The notes under the pieces: generated by a model
The model's input: the letters and a program-made list of their open reading frames with translations, nothing else
Told to the model about the DNA's origin: nothing
The model's database searches: none
Assembly (NCBI GenBank): GCA_027074515.1
Contig: JALTCQ010000010.1
Location: forward strand, 1-11,692
Source of the DNA: Microcaldota archaeon
GTDB lineage: Archaea; Iainarchaeota; Iainarchaeia; JAADDC01
Direction: 5' to 3'
Length of the DNA stretch: 11,692 nt
Made by a program: the position numbers and the translations under genes
Shown: piece after piece, positions 10,994 to 11,692 of the stretch
Numbering within the stretch: the first letter of the stretch is position 1
How the letters are laid out: each line of letters opens with the position of its first letter

Positions 10994-11692
10994 CGGACTT
11001 CTCCATACTCCTTTACCTGAATGAAATCAATGTGCCCGTCAGCGTTTCTGTCGAAGCCCTGGACAATCCAGTAGAACTCCTTGTCAGCTCTGTAATTGGC
11101 GAGGAGCTGCTCCCAATGGTTGGACAGGGCGATCACTGCAGCCTTCGTTCCAATTGCCCGCACGCCGGCCAGCAGTATTACCCAGTTCTCCTCGTTGTAG
11201 GGGTTCCTGAATTTCGCCACAAGGCCGTAGTTGTCGTCTCCGTAGATGTCCTTCTTGCCTTTTATCATCCACGGGTTGTCCACGTCGAAGAAGATCTTTC
11301 TCTGGTCAAGGAGTTCCCAAGTGGCCGTGTTCGCCGCAGGCCCGCCGAGGAGGATCAGATTCTTGTCCAACAGGCGTTCTGCACGCACGTCTGTATCAAC
11401 CATCACTGGAAAGTCATCAAAGCCGAAGAACTGGCCGAGGAAAAGCCCGAGAACGCCCACGTAATGCCCATCCCTTGCTCTCTGCATGAATGCGCCATGG
11501 GGATCCGGGGCACCCACCACGATGTTTGCTCTTAGCTTTCCACCCTCTGCCAGTGGTTCGAAGAATGTTTCGATCATGCCCGGTGTTGTTTTTCCTCTGT
11601 ATGGCTTGCCCTCGCGGAGAACATACCCGAATGAATCCGTGTTCAGCGCGTAAAGCTTTCTCTCACCGTAGATTACAGATACAATGCCCGAT
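10990..11692 (-). CDS. S-layer-type surface protein, C-terminal part (5' end beyond right edge)
   Basis: The minus strand is open from the right edge to TAA at 10990, giving 233 visible residues. The frame continues upstream of Met at 11577 without a stop, so this is the C-terminal part of a larger protein. NLILLGGPAAN followed later by FRNPYNEENWVILLAGVRAIGTKAA is the pattern of the archaeal S-layer C-terminal domain (PF05124-like: GGPxxN, then NPYN and AG.R..GT..A). The last 25 residues hold DRNADGHIDFIQ, an EF-hand or dockerin-like calcium loop (D-x-N-x-D-G-x-I-D). It probably belongs to an extracellular lattice or surface protein stabilised by calcium. The N-terminal signal peptide and bulk domains are not visible. 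It is convergent with the MFS gene and their stop codons overlap. Confidence 0.8.
   Translation of the reverse strand, partial: SGIVSVIYGERKLYALNTDSFGYVLREGKPYRGKTTPGMIETFFEPLAEGGKLRANIVVGAPDPHGAFMQRARDGHYVGVLGLFLGQFFGFDDFPVMVDTDVRAERLLDKNLILLGGPAANTATWELLDQRKIFFDVDNPWMIKGKKDIYGDDNYGLVAKFRNPYNEENWVILLAGVRAIGTKAAVIALSNHWEQLLANYRADKEFYWIVQGFDRNADGHIDFIQVKEYGEVR

Noticed and set aside
1..11692. tRNA, rRNA, CRISPR repeats, insertion sequences, toxin-antitoxin pairs
   Set aside because: I looked on both strands and saw no cloverleaf, repeated spacer pattern, transposase motif or terminal inverted repeats. Base use is even along the window, giving no sign of a recently transferred island.

Overview
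The window looks like a compact archaeal chromosome segment, possibly euryarchaeal or DPANN-like; I cannot name the lineage. Four signs support this. Shine-Dalgarno sites read GAGGTGAT or GGTGA. A/T-rich TATA-like elements sit about 25 bases upstream of GTG or ATG starts, as in leaderless archaeal transcripts. The protein families are typical of archaea: AGOG glycosylase, neelaredoxin-type superoxide reductase, Prx6-type peroxiredoxin with a C-terminal Cys pair, Lrp/AsnC regulator and an S-layer C-terminal domain. Gene packing is very tight. I see no tRNA, rRNA, CRISPR array or insertion sequence.

Left part (1-2938): a partial uracil-DNA glycosylase-like gene (minus) runs off the left edge. 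A membrane-anchored DUF2202 ferritin-like protein (plus) diverges from it. A four-gene minus-strand operon then reads from 2938 down to 1235: membrane-anchored thioredoxin-like protein with CPHC, CcdA/DsbD-like thiol transporter, a small three-helix membrane protein with a Cys-rich loop, and a single-Cys PrxQ/BCP peroxiredoxin. The genes overlap by 4 to 16 bases. Together they look like a thiol relay across the membrane.

Middle part (2957-7725): an anion permease of the ArsB/SLC13 superfamily diverges from the thioredoxin gene across one nearly symmetric TATA element, and is followed after one base or a few codons by sfsA with an unusual C-terminal extension. AGOG 8-oxoguanine glycosylase (minus) overlaps sfsA tail to tail. 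A small membrane-anchored beta-domain protein (plus), a HELTH metalloprotease fused to a C-terminal winged helix (minus) and an Lrp/AsnC regulator (minus) follow.

Right part (7746-11692): the Lrp gene shares its promoter region with an oxidative-defence run on the plus strand, made of Prx6-type peroxiredoxin, a ferritin-like diiron protein and 1Fe superoxide reductase, perhaps plus a 13-residue lysine peptide. Next come an unrecognised Arg-rich protein, an MFS transporter whose promoter lies inside that gene, and on the minus strand the C-terminal part of an S-layer-type protein with an EF-hand-like loop, cut by the right edge.

The common theme is oxygen and peroxide defence by an anaerobe-type toolkit (superoxide reductase, two peroxiredoxins, two ferritin-like proteins, a thiol relay) together with base-excision repair of deaminated and oxidised DNA. 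The functional links are inferred from gene order and families; none is demonstrated.
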